Positions 1-8,100 are shown, counted from the stretch's first letter. The stretch: 38,805 nucleotides of DNA from Thermoanaerobaculia bacterium (GCA_016650215.1 JAENWF010000140.1:1-38805); one strand, 5' to 3'. Translations and numbers: made by a program. The notes: generated from the letters alone by a model not told the origin.

Positions 1-8
1 ACTTGGGA

Positions 9-110
9 CGCACGAGGTTCTAGCCTCGACCCTTGCTAGACACATCAGAAGATCCTTCGCTTCGCTCAGGATGGGGGACGGTCGCTCCGCTCAGGATGGG
101 CGGGGGGTGC
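9..110. repeat. Family B repeat (right half) at window edge
   Basis: The stretch beginning GCACGAGGTTCT and ending in ATCAGAAGATCCTTCGCT followed by TCGCTCAGGAT matches, at both ends, the right half of the large inverted repeat after uvrA (36230-36292). It is followed by a degenerate second copy of the CGCTCAGGATGGG motif. It lies downstream of the minus-strand esterase gene. No coding capacity is evident; the small plus-strand ORF here is a shadow. Confidence 0.75.
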
Positions 111-125
111 GCTCGCGGCCCGGGG

Positions 126-833
126 CTACACGAATCGTCTCAGATGCTCGCGCCACCACGGCCAGTCATGGCCGAAAACCCCGCCCCAGAACTCTGAGTA
201 GTTCGGAATCCCCCTCGACCAGAGCAGATTCGAGAAATCGCGATTCTTCTGCACGATCGAATCATGCTCGCCGGTGGCGATGACCCAGTTGACCCTGGCC
301 AGGCGTCCGGCCCATTCACCGTTCATGTTCGCGATGTTTGCGACCGGACAGTGGAAGTAACAGTTCTCGTCCCAGTAGCCGTGGAGGAACGCGTAGATGT
401 CGTAGACGCCGGAGAAGCAGATCGCGCGGCTGACGATGTCGGGATAGCGCGACGCGAAGTTCGACGCGTGATAGGCGCCGAAACTCGCTCCGTACACAGT
501 GAGGTCACCGCGCTGCGCCCTGTTGAAGATGTACGGGACCATCTCATGGCGCAGATAGGCGTCGTACTGCACATGCCGCGCGACGCGCACTGCCGGGTGG
601 ATCGAGTCGTTGGACCAGCTCTCGTCGTTGACCGTGTCGACGAGCACGAGCTGGATCTCGCCGGCGTCGACTTTGTCGGCGAGTGAGGCCGTCAGCCCGA
701 AGTCGTCGTTCTCGTAGTAACGGCCGGCCGACGTTGGAAAGAGAATCACGGGCCGGCCGAACTTACCGAACCAGAAGAATTCCATCGTCTTGCCGAGGGA
801 AGGGCTCCACCACTGTCCATGTTCGCGGTACAT
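126..833 (-). CDS. Esterase-family alpha/beta hydrolase
   Basis: A 235-residue protein resembling the small bacterial esterase family of alpha/beta hydrolases (COG4947-like). The nucleophile elbow GASFGAYHA supplies Ser near residue 117. An acid candidate sits in ATGEHDSIV, and the C-terminal GHDWPWW supplies the His, so the triad looks complete. There is no signal peptide or membrane segment, so it is probably cytoplasmic. The ATG start has a TAGAAT box about 21 bases upstream on its own strand. The gene is divergent from an ATP-grasp ligase and shares a 58-base promoter gap with it. I infer that it hydrolyses an ester or amide linked to whatever the neighbouring ligases make. The substrate is unknown. 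Confidence 0.85.
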   Translation of the reverse strand: MYREHGQWWSPSLGKTMEFFWFGKFGRPVILFPTSAGRYYENDDFGLTASLADKVDAGEIQLVLVDTVNDESWSNDSIHPAVRVARHVQYDAYLRHEMVPYIFNRAQRGDLTVYGASFGAYHASNFASRYPDIVSRAICFSGVYDIYAFLHGYWDENCYFHCPVANIANMNGEWAGRLARVNWVIATGEHDSIVQKNRDFSNLLWSRGIPNYSEFWGGVFGHDWPWWREHLRRFV

Positions 834-891
834 AGTTTGTTTTTCTGCGCGAGGATTCTATACGATGCGCCCCTTCGGAGAGCTAGAGAGA
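834..891. promoter_or_regulatory. Divergent promoter between esterase and ATP-grasp genes
   Basis: Two -10-like boxes overlap back to back: TATACG at 859-864 reading right and TAGAAT at 860-855 reading left. Start codons lie 27 and 21 bases away. GGAGAG at about 876-881 is a plausible ribosome-binding site for the rightward gene. No good -35 hexamer is visible for either. Confidence 0.45.
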
Positions 892-1887
892 ATGGCTAAA
901 AAAAGAGTTGGCCTTCTGTTCGGGATGGAAGACACGTTTCCCTGGGCGCTGATCGATGCGATCAATCGCAAGGGAGGCGACCGTGTCGAGGCCTCACCGG
1001 TGGAGATGTCATACGTGAAGGACGATGGCGTCTTTCCGTATGACGTGATTCTCGACCGCATCAGCCACGAGATTCAGTTCTACCGCTCGTACCTCAAGTG
1101 CGCAATCGCGTCGGGAGTCCGCGTCGTCAACAATCCGATCTGGTGGTCAGCCGACGACAAGTTCTTCGACAACCTCGTCGCAACGGCCGCCGGGGTCGCA
1201 GTTCCGAAAACCGTTCTCCTTCCGCACAAGCAGTACCCGCCCAGCACCGAGGCGAAGTCGTTCCGCAACATGAAATGGGTGAACTGGGACGAGGTCTTCA
1301 GCTACCTCGGCTTCCCGATCTTCATGAAGCCGGCGTACGGCGGCGGCTGGAAGGACGTTTACAAGATCGACAACCCGAACGAGTTTTTCGCCGCCTATGA
1401 CCAGACGCGCGATCTCACGATGATGGCGCAGGAAGCGATCGAGTTCGAGCTCTACTACCGCTGCTACGTTCTCGGCCGCAAGCGCGTGCGCATCATGGCA
1501 TATGACCCGAAGCAACCGTTCCATCTGCGCTATGTCAAGAACCCGCCGCCGATGGAGCCGGCGTTCGAGGCGAAGATCAATCGCGACGCGCTGGCGCTCT
1601 GCGAGGGCCTGGGCTACGACATGAACACGGTCGAGTTCGCGGTCCGCGGAGGCATCCCGTATGCGATCGACTTCATGAACTGCGCGCCCGACGCCGACGT
1701 GAACTCGGTCGGCCAGGAAAACTTCGACTGGATGGTCGAGAACATGGCCGAAGTGCTGATCGAGATCGCGACGAAAAAGCGCCGCTTCGAGCTGACCGGC
1801 GCGTGGCCCACGATCATGAACCCGGAGAAGGCCGCAGGAGAGCCTGTGGTTCTGAACAAGAAGTACGAGCCCCAAGGTCAACCCTGA
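892..1887 (+). CDS. ATP-grasp (RimK-like) ligase
   Basis: The protein has 331 residues from ATG 892 (MAKKRVGLLFG). I prefer this start because GGAGAG precedes it and a -10-like box lies between it and the longer ORF start at 790. The ATP-grasp core is visible: the lysine/glycine-loop segment PIFMKPAYGGGWKDV (residues 142-156), an ATP-contact region AQEAIEFE, and late metal-binding residues in TVEFAV and AIDFMN. ATP-grasp enzymes join a carboxylate to an amine or thiol through an acylphosphate. With a GCS2-type ligase and an amidotransferase-like protein next door, I infer synthesis of a peptide-like or amidated small molecule. The final acceptor and donor cannot be read from sequence. Confidence 0.85.
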   Translation: MAKKRVGLLFGMEDTFPWALIDAINRKGGDRVEASPVEMSYVKDDGVFPYDVILDRISHEIQFYRSYLKCAIASGVRVVNNPIWWSADDKFFDNLVATAAGVAVPKTVLLPHKQYPPSTEAKSFRNMKWVNWDEVFSYLGFPIFMKPAYGGGWKDVYKIDNPNEFFAAYDQTRDLTMMAQEAIEFELYYRCYVLGRKRVRIMAYDPKQPFHLRYVKNPPPMEPAFEAKINRDALALCEGLGYDMNTVEFAVRGGIPYAIDFMNCAPDADVNSVGQENFDWMVENMAEVLIEIATKKRRFELTGAWPTIMNPEKAAGEPVVLNKKYEPQGQP

Positions 1888-1900
1888 GGTCAACGGCGGT

Positions 1901-2002
1901 TCTGTGTGGCGCCGCCGATCCGCGGCGGCGACCCTGAGTTATTGGGCGATACCTGTTCCGACGGCCGCAGAGCGCCGCCGCGGGTCGGCGGCGCCACACA
2001 GA
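1901..2002. repeat. Family C inverted repeat, 30-bp arms
   Basis: Arms 1901-1930 (TCTGTGTGGCGCCGCCGATC...) and 1973-2002 are reverse complements with one mismatch, separated by 42 bases. The transcript would form a very stable GC-rich hairpin between the ATP-grasp and GCS2 genes, which could attenuate read-through. A relative occurs at 15861-15905. Both copies are followed by the identical 20-bp tag CCGTCTTCGCGGCTCAGGAT (here 2023-2042). Confidence 0.85.
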
Positions 2003-2053
2003 GGCCGAAGACTCGGAGCGAACCGTCTTCGCGGCTCAGGATGAGAGTTGCCA

Positions 2054-2059
2054 TACACT
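2054..2059 (+). promoter_or_regulatory. -10-like box for the GCS2-type ligase
   Basis: TACACT ends 6 bases before ATG 2066 and no Shine-Dalgarno lies between them. This is the spacing expected when transcription starts at or beside the start codon. Confidence 0.45.
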
Positions 2060-2065
2060 ACTGCC

Positions 2066-3172
2066 ATGCCACCAAAACCCTCCTTCACTCTCGGAATCGA
2101 GGAAGAGTTTCAGGTCGTCGATCCGGCTACCCGTGAGCTGAAGTCGCACATCGCCGAGATGTTTGCGGAGGGCGAGAAGCGTCTCAAGGACGAGATCAAA
2201 CGCGAGATGCACGACGCGGTGATCGAAGTTGGTACGCCGATCTGCACCGATGTCGCGCATGCGCGGCGTGAAGTCACACGGCTGCGCGGCGAGATCTCGC
2301 GACTGACGAGGGAAAGCGGGCTTCGCATCGCATCAGCCGGCACGCATCCCATCTCGCACTGGGCGAACGTTGCGATCACGCCAGTCGCCCGCTACGACAA
2401 GATCATCTACGACCTCCAGATGATCGCGCGCGCGAATCTCGTCTTCGGGCTTCACGTGCACGTCGCGATCGAAGACAACGAGACCCGCATTCAGGTCATG
2501 AACGCGGCACGCTACTTCCTGCCGCACATCTTCGCGCTCTCCGTCAACTCCCCGTTCTGGTGCGGTCACAACACGGGTTGGAAGAGCTATCGCACAAAAG
2601 TCTTCGAGCGCTTTCCGCGCACCGGCCTTCCCGACTTCTTCCGCGGCTGGAGTGAGTTCGAGGAGCAGGTCAGCCTGCTGGTGCGGACGAACTGCATCGA
2701 CAACGCAAAAAAAATCTGGTGGGACGTCCGCCCGCATCCGTTCTTTCCGACGCTCGAGTACCGCATATGCGACGTGCCGATGCGAATCGACGAGACGATC
2801 TGCTTCGCTGCGATCTTCCAGGCCGTCACGGTCAAGCTCTGGAAGATCTACAACTCGAACATGAGCTGGCGCATCTACCGCCGCTCTCTCATCAACGAGA
2901 ACAAGCAGCGGGCCGCGCGCTTCGGCGTCGAAGGAATGCTCATCGACTTCGGCAAAGGCGCGGAGGTGCCGTTCGAACAACTCCTCGACGAGTTGCTCGA
3001 GTTCATCGACGACGTCGTCGACGAGCTGGGCTCGCGGAAAGAGGTCTACTACGCCCGTGAGATCCTCAAGCATCGCACCGGCGCCGATCGACAGCTCGCC
3101 GCCTACGAGAAGCGAAAGGATCTGCGCGATGTCGTCGACTACATCATTCAGGAAACCGAAATTGGACTCTGA
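2066..3172 (+). CDS. Carboxylate-amine ligase, GCS2/YbdK family
   Basis: The 368-residue protein starts at ATG 2066; the ORF track's TTG at 2048 lies across the promoter box. It belongs to the GCS2 family (COG2170, YbdK type). The hallmark LGIEEEF is at residues 9-15, GLHVHVAI forms the central nucleotide/metal strand, and DVRPHPFFPTLEYRICD is the conserved block ahead of the C-terminal helices. Length is normal for YbdK proteins. YbdK shows weak glutamate-cysteine ligase activity in vitro, but its true substrates are generally unknown. Followed 18 bases later by the amidotransferase-like gene, it is probably co-transcribed with it and with yvcK-glmU. It likely catalyses one of two ATP-dependent amide-bond steps in this cassette, the ATP-grasp protein doing the other. 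Confidence 0.9.
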   Translation: MPPKPSFTLGIEEEFQVVDPATRELKSHIAEMFAEGEKRLKDEIKREMHDAVIEVGTPICTDVAHARREVTRLRGEISRLTRESGLRIASAGTHPISHWANVAITPVARYDKIIYDLQMIARANLVFGLHVHVAIEDNETRIQVMNAARYFLPHIFALSVNSPFWCGHNTGWKSYRTKVFERFPRTGLPDFFRGWSEFEEQVSLLVRTNCIDNAKKIWWDVRPHPFFPTLEYRICDVPMRIDETICFAAIFQAVTVKLWKIYNSNMSWRIYRRSLINENKQRAARFGVEGMLIDFGKGAEVPFEQLLDELLEFIDDVVDELGSRKEVYYAREILKHRTGADRQLAAYEKRKDLRDVVDYIIQETEIGL

Positions 3173-3190
3173 CGTGAGGCGGCACGCTCC

Positions 3191-4180
3191 TTGATCACGC
3201 CCACCCCGGTGAAACGCAGAAACATCCACGAAGCGTCCGAGTTCTTCGAGTACGTCCGCCTCGGCGACGGCTCCGTTCCTGCCGCAGACCCGAAGAAGAT
3301 CGACGTCGCGGTCCTCGACATGAATCATTCCTGGCCGAACATCGGCCACGACGCGATCATCCACGCAATCCAGGACGCCACGGAAGAGCATCAGGAACGG
3401 CTCCGCACCACCGGCAAGATACTCCGCGTGCTCTCGTACGACGTCCGCCGCCGCCTCATGCTCCCCGAGGTGCCGAACGGACGCTTCCTGCTCTACGTCG
3501 GCACAGGTGGCCCCGGACATCTCGATCCACGCCAGAACGACGGGATGGAACCGTGGTCGCAGGGCATCCGCGAGACGGCCGAATGGGAAGCGCCGCTTTT
3601 CAATCTGTTCGACCGCGTTCTTGCAAAGGAGGAGGCAGCGCTCATCGCTGTCTGCCATTCGTTCGGTCTCGTCTGCCGATGGACCGGCGTCGCAAGGCCA
3701 CAGCAGCGCGAGGAGAAGAGCACCGGCATGCCGACCAACGTGCTGAGCGAAGAAGCGACGGCGCATCCGTGGTTCTCACGTTTCTCGGCGCAGCTTCCCG
3801 ACCGCCGCCACTATCGCGTCATCGACAACCGACTCTTTGATCTCGTGCTCGAGTCGCCGGGAAAGAGCCGCCCGCTCGCATTCGAATCGGACGACAGCTC
3901 GACGGTGACGATGGTCGAGATCGAGCGCGAGCGCGAGTCGGGCATGCCTCGCGTCTTCGGCGCGAACCACCACCCGGAAATCATTGACCGCGACAAAGTC
4001 ATGGCGGTCCTCGACGCGAAGCGCGCACATGGCGAAGTGAGCGAGCTGTGGTACCGCGAGCGCGAGCATCTGATGACCGATCTCTTCCGCGGCGAGAGCG
4101 AGCGCCAGAGCCGTATCACCTCCGAGTTCACGTTTCTCGGGCTGCTCCGCCACCATGTCGGGCGGCTCGCGAACCGTTAG
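3191..4180 (+). CDS. Class I glutamine amidotransferase-like protein
   Basis: A 329-residue protein with a class I GATase-like layout. A nucleophile elbow ALIAVCHSFGLVCRW places Cys at residue 155, and GANHHPE (residues 257-263) gives the usual His-Pro-Glu, so a Cys155-His261-Glu263 triad can be proposed. The elbow is CHSFG rather than the usual G-x-C-x-G, and the region between elbow and HPE is longer than in stand-alone GATases. It may therefore hydrolyse a gamma-glutamyl or other amide rather than free glutamine. The start is TTG 3191, with GAGG about 11 bases upstream; GTG 3209 is an alternative. It sits between the GCS2 ligase and yvcK, with 18 and 11 bases of spacing. Confidence 0.75.
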   Translation: MITPTPVKRRNIHEASEFFEYVRLGDGSVPAADPKKIDVAVLDMNHSWPNIGHDAIIHAIQDATEEHQERLRTTGKILRVLSYDVRRRLMLPEVPNGRFLLYVGTGGPGHLDPRQNDGMEPWSQGIRETAEWEAPLFNLFDRVLAKEEAALIAVCHSFGLVCRWTGVARPQQREEKSTGMPTNVLSEEATAHPWFSRFSAQLPDRRHYRVIDNRLFDLVLESPGKSRPLAFESDDSSTVTMVEIERERESGMPRVFGANHHPEIIDRDKVMAVLDAKRAHGEVSELWYREREHLMTDLFRGESERQSRITSEFTFLGLLRHHVGRLANR

Positions 4181-4191
4181 ACTGAGCGGAG

Positions 4192-5238
4192 ATGCACCAC
4201 CACGGCCTGAACATCGTCGCGATCGGCGGCGGCACCGGCCTCTCGACCCTGCTCCGCGGCCTCAAGACGTTCGTCGGCTCGGAGGGAGCGTGGTCGATCG
4301 GCCATCTCGCCGCGATCGTGACGGTGACCGATGAAGGCGGAAGCTCGGGAGTGCTCCGAAAGGAGTTCGGCATGCTGCCGCCGGGCGACATCCGCAACTG
4401 CATCGTCGCGCTCGCCGATCAGGAGCAACTCCTCTCGCAACTCTTCAACTACCGCTTCGATCAGGATTCGGCACTGAAAGGACACTCGCTCGGCAACCTG
4501 CTGCTCACCGCGATGACCTCGATCACGGGCGGATTCGACAACGCGATTCTCGCTGCGTCGGAGGTTCTCGCGATCCGCGGCGAGATCATTCCATCGACGC
4601 TCGACGACATCCGCCTTCGCGCCACACTCGCCGACGGCACCGAGCTCGTCGGCGAGGTGTCGATCAGCGGATCGATCATCGGAGAGAAACCGCAAAACAA
4701 GGGGCGGCACGCGCGGATCGTGCACCTCGGGCTCGAGCCGACCGATCCGACACCACCCGACCGTGCGCTTCGGGCGATCGCCGGGGCGGACATGATCGTG
4801 ATCGGACCTGGCTCGCTCTACACGTCGGTTCTTCCGAATCTCGCGATCAAACAGATCGCGCACGCGCTGCGGAACACGAAGGCCCTTAGGGTCTACATCT
4901 GCAATGTCATGACGCAGCCCGGCGAGACCGACAGCTACACGGCCGAGGAACATCTGAGCGCCATCATCGAGCACGCGGGACTGGTCGTCGACGTGATGAT
5001 CATCAACGGACGACGCCCCTCGGACACGATTCTGCAGAGTTACGCCGCTGAGAATCAGGAGCCCGTGCAGTTCGACATCACCGCGGTGCGCGACCTCGGC
5101 GTCACGCCATTCTTCGGCGACATCATCGCAGAGGGGAACTTGGTAAGGCATGACTCGGCCGCTCTCGCCGATACGATCTTCCGGCTCTACGACCGGTACG
5201 GGCGGACGCTCGAGAGAATGCGCAGAAGCGAAGGCTGA
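4192..5238 (+). CDS. yvcK: YvcK/GlmR (CofD-like) family protein
   Basis: The 348-residue protein begins MHHHGLNIVAIGGGTGLSTLL; the glycine-rich nucleotide-binding loop and TDEGGSSG are signatures of the YvcK/CofD-like (UPF0052) family. In Bacillus subtilis the homologue, renamed GlmR, binds UDP-GlcNAc and stimulates GlmS, which directs carbon into cell-wall precursors. It is needed for growth on gluconeogenic carbon. Here glmU follows after 16 bases, so regulator and pathway enzyme are probably co-transcribed. The ATG has a GCGGAG sequence close upstream. This is a family-level assignment. Whether it controls GlmS here is inference. Confidence 0.92.
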   Translation: MHHHGLNIVAIGGGTGLSTLLRGLKTFVGSEGAWSIGHLAAIVTVTDEGGSSGVLRKEFGMLPPGDIRNCIVALADQEQLLSQLFNYRFDQDSALKGHSLGNLLLTAMTSITGGFDNAILAASEVLAIRGEIIPSTLDDIRLRATLADGTELVGEVSISGSIIGEKPQNKGRHARIVHLGLEPTDPTPPDRALRAIAGADMIVIGPGSLYTSVLPNLAIKQIAHALRNTKALRVYICNVMTQPGETDSYTAEEHLSAIIEHAGLVVDVMIINGRRPSDTILQSYAAENQEPVQFDITAVRDLGVTPFFGDIIAEGNLVRHDSAALADTIFRLYDRYGRTLERMRRSEG

Positions 5239-5254
5239 AGGCGGAATGGGCTGA

Positions 5255-6652
5255 ATGACAAAGAACCTCGAAGTGATCATCCTCGCGGCGGGCCTCGGGA
5301 CCCGCATGAAGTCGTCCACGATCAAGATTCTTCATCGTGCGGCCGGACGACCGATCGTCGACTACGTGCTCGACCTCGCCGCGCGTCTGTCCGACACACC
5401 GCCGGTCATGATCATCGGCCACCAGCGCGAGACCGTGCAGGAGAGCGTCGGCTCGCGCGCGCGATACGCCATTCAGGAGAAGCAGCTCGGGACCGGGCAC
5501 GCCGTGCTGCAGGCCGCGTCCATCCTCGAAAGCGCCGGCCTCGCCGGGAAGCGGGTGCTGATTCTTTCGGCCGACGTGCCGCTCACCCGCCCCGAAACGC
5601 TGCAGCAACTGATCGATGAACATGAACGCTCGAAGAATGCTCTGACGCTTCTGACCATGAAGCTTGCAGAACCGGCGATGTACGGCCGGATCGTGCGCGG
5701 CCCGGATGGCTCAGTGACCAGAATCGTGGAAGCGAAGGACGCCTCCGCCGACGAGATGATGATCGACGAGGTCAATGCCGGGATCTACGTCTTCAACGGC
5801 GAGAATCTCTTCGATAACCTGCGCAATCTCTCGAACAGCAATGCGCAGGGTGAGTACTACCTGACCGACCTCCTGGCGACGTTACGGCAGTCGGGTCAGC
5901 GCGTCGGCGCGGTCATCGCCGGCGACCCCGTCGAAGCTCTCGGCGTGAACTCGCGCGCGGACCTCGCCGCGGTCGATACGGAGATTCAGCGGCGCGTCGT
6001 CGAGAAGCTGATGAAAGAGGGAGTGACGTTCCGCAACCCGTCGACCGTCGTCATCGATTCGACCGTGACCATCGGAAACGACACGGTCATCTATCCCTTC
6101 GTGACGCTCGAAGGGAACACGCGCATCGGTCACGGCTGCGTGATCGAGCCTGGATCGCATCTCATTAATGTCGACGTCGCGGATAACGTTCACATCAAGA
6201 CCGGGACCGTTGCCGAAGACGCGGAGATCGGTGAAGGAGCCGCGGTGGGGCCGTATGCGCATCTGCGCCCCGGCACGAAGCTCGGCCGCGACGTGAAGAT
6301 CGGCAACTTCGTCGAGACGAAGAAGGCGGTCTTCGGCGCCGGCTCGAAGGCCTCGCACCTTTCGTACATCGGCGACGCGGAAATCGGGGCCGACGTGAAC
6401 ATCGGCGCCGGCACGATCACCTGCAACTACGACGGCGTGAATAAGCACAAGACCGTGCTCGAGGACGGCGCCTTCATCGGATCCGACTCGCAGCTCGTCG
6501 CCCCTGTCCGCGTCGGGCGCGGCGCCTACGTCGGCGCTGGCTCCACGATCACGAAAGATGTACCGCCCGATTCCCTCGCGCTCAGCCGCACCCCGCAACG
6601 AAACATCGAAGGATGGGCGGCGAAGAAAAGAGAAGAGCGGAAGAAGAAGTAG
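5255..6652 (+). CDS. glmU: Bifunctional GlmU
   Basis: The 465-residue protein has the standard two-domain order. The N-terminal uridyltransferase domain (about 1-230) carries LAAGLGTRMK and the QLGTGHAV uridine-binding segment. The C-terminal left-handed beta-helix acetyltransferase domain shows hexapeptide repeats and SHLSYIGDAEIG, with the catalytic His, plus NIGAGTITCNYDG. It makes UDP-N-acetylglucosamine from glucosamine-1-phosphate, acetyl-CoA and UTP for peptidoglycan and other glycans. Length is normal and the C-terminus ends in a lysine/arginine-rich tail. The last gene of the probable 2066-6652 run, it is followed immediately by a family A palindromic element. Confidence 0.96.
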   Translation: MTKNLEVIILAAGLGTRMKSSTIKILHRAAGRPIVDYVLDLAARLSDTPPVMIIGHQRETVQESVGSRARYAIQEKQLGTGHAVLQAASILESAGLAGKRVLILSADVPLTRPETLQQLIDEHERSKNALTLLTMKLAEPAMYGRIVRGPDGSVTRIVEAKDASADEMMIDEVNAGIYVFNGENLFDNLRNLSNSNAQGEYYLTDLLATLRQSGQRVGAVIAGDPVEALGVNSRADLAAVDTEIQRRVVEKLMKEGVTFRNPSTVVIDSTVTIGNDTVIYPFVTLEGNTRIGHGCVIEPGSHLINVDVADNVHIKTGTVAEDAEIGEGAAVGPYAHLRPGTKLGRDVKIGNFVETKKAVFGAGSKASHLSYIGDAEIGADVNIGAGTITCNYDGVNKHKTVLEDGAFIGSDSQLVAPVRVGRGAYVGAGSTITKDVPPDSLALSRTPQRNIEGWAAKKREERKKK

Positions 6653-6757
6653 AGGGCACGAAAAGCCGCCGGCTGAAGCCGGCGCCACGTCCAGCATGGC
6701 TCGTGGCAGAATTCGCGGGTGACGTAGCGCCGGCTTCAGCCGGTGTCTTTCGTTACC
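6653..6757. repeat. Family A palindromic element, copy 1
   Basis: Two inverted GC-rich arms, AAGCCGCCGGCTGAAGCCGG and the later GCGCCGGCTTCAGCCGG, flank the centre AGCATGGCTCGTGGCAGAAT. Nearly the same centre occurs in copy 3. The element fills the gap between the convergent genes glmU and the aspartyl-protease-like gene. In RNA either strand would fold into stems, so it may serve as a bidirectional terminator or mRNA 3-prime stabiliser. Confidence 0.85.
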
Positions 6758-6770
6758 TCTTGTCTCAGAC

Positions 6771-8087
6771 CTACCACCGCTTCAGGTCGAGGCGCATCCG
6801 GCCGAAGTCGAGCACGACATCGAACTGCTTGAGAAAGTTCTCACCGACGATTCCGACCGAACGCTCATGCTCCTCGGCGGCATACATCGGGATCGTGCGG
6901 AACGAGCCTGCCCACTTGTCGACGCCGATCTCGACCTTCTCGACTTTCGATCCCCGCTTCTTCGAGCCGCCCAGGCCTTGAAGCGTCGCACTGTGGACGC
7001 GCGGCGTGAAGCTGTTGATCGGCAGCCCGGCGATGCGCGTCTGGTTCAGATACGTGATTTCGGAACCGGTATCGAGAACAAACAGATACCAGCCATGCTT
7101 GTTGATCGTCGCCCGGACATTCGGACGAAAGTTCTCGAAGAAGAGATTCTGATTCTGGGCCGGATGACGATCGCTCGCATTGAGTCTCGTGAAGCTGACG
7201 CGGTTGCGCGAGAAGGTCAGATCGATGCGGAACTCCTTGAGCAGATTCGCGCCAAGGAGGAAGTCGATACGAAACTCGCGCTTGCCGGCCACGACGAAAC
7301 GCATCTTCTCGTCCGGCATGATCGCGATCGGAACGTTCTCGACGACCACGGCACCGATCTCGAGCGAGTCGACGACGCCGAACTGCACCGGGATCGGCTC
7401 GTTGAGCAGTCCATAGAATGTGCCGTTGGAAACGCGGAGCCGTCGGACCGAAAGCGATGACGCCATCCGCTCCGACATGATCGAGAGGACCGCTCCGGAG
7501 TCGATCACCGCGGTGACCGGTGTGGCCGAGCGGTTCACGCGCACGTCCACCCGCGGCACATCCGGGCGCCCGATCTTCAGCGGCATCTCATCGCTCGGCA
7601 GACCGCTGAAGCGGTAAACCGGGATCGTTGCGAGCTCCTCGAGATACTGCAGATGCCACGGCAGAATTGCGATGCCGTTGTCGACCGCGGTGCGCGCCCA
7701 TTCGAGACTGGTCTCGAAGCTGTTGCTCATGTACTCGACTTGCGAGAGATGCCATGCGGCCTCGCCGTAGGTCGACCGGAAGGGCTGCAGCTCGATTGCT
7801 GCTCGAAGGTGCTTGCGCGCGGAGTCATAACGTCCTGCGGCGAGCTCCGCGTGGCCGAGGCTGACAAGATCGGCGGCGTTCTTCCGGATCCGGCCGTCGA
7901 TCGGAACCGCCATCTCGAGGGCACGAAGGTAGTCAGCCTTTTTCACCATCGACTGCACATCGGAGCCGCGGTCCAGCTTCGCGGGCGCAACCACGAGAGG
8001 GCCGATCGACACGTCGGAGTAGAGCGCGCAGCGCGTCAGTCCGAGAAGCACGAGGGCTGCGACGGCGATGCGCTGGAAAGGGGTCAT
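6771..8087 (-). CDS. Exported two-lobed aspartyl-protease-like protein with TPRs
   Basis: The 438-residue protein has an N-terminal hydrophobic export signal (residues 8-20). The Cys at 20 follows Arg, so this is not a classical lipobox. TPR-like helices occupy about 50-150. Two retropepsin-like lobes follow, with AVIDSGAV (Asp196) and FVLDTGSE (Asp339). Each lobe ends in a hydrophobic-Gly motif (DFLLGANLL and GIVGENFL). Both lobes keep a D-[ST]-G triplet, so a single-chain, pepsin-like active site is possible. Most bacterial relatives have one lobe and would work as dimers. TACAAT at 8106-8101 lies 13 bases before the ATG. It is downstream of the sigma-54 activator on the same strand. The substrate is unknown, probably periplasmic. 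Confidence 0.8.
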   Translation of the reverse strand: MTPFQRIAVAALVLLGLTRCALYSDVSIGPLVVAPAKLDRGSDVQSMVKKADYLRALEMAVPIDGRIRKNAADLVSLGHAELAAGRYDSARKHLRAAIELQPFRSTYGEAAWHLSQVEYMSNSFETSLEWARTAVDNGIAILPWHLQYLEELATIPVYRFSGLPSDEMPLKIGRPDVPRVDVRVNRSATPVTAVIDSGAVLSIMSERMASSLSVRRLRVSNGTFYGLLNEPIPVQFGVVDSLEIGAVVVENVPIAIMPDEKMRFVVAGKREFRIDFLLGANLLKEFRIDLTFSRNRVSFTRLNASDRHPAQNQNLFFENFRPNVRATINKHGWYLFVLDTGSEITYLNQTRIAGLPINSFTPRVHSATLQGLGGSKKRGSKVEKVEIGVDKWAGSFRTIPMYAAEEHERSVGIVGENFLKQFDVVLDFGRMRLDLKRW

Positions 8088-8100
8088 AGGCGGTCCGAGG

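Noticed and set aside
2333-3766. 477-residue minus-strand ORF across two ligase-cassette genes
   Set aside because: Antisense shadow of high-GC coding DNA: its composition is Arg/Asp/Val/Leu-rich with no domain motif, while the plus strand encodes clear GCS2 and amidotransferase-like proteins.
4177-5325. 382-residue minus-strand ORF over yvcK
   Set aside because: Shadow ORF; yvcK on the plus strand has full family motifs.
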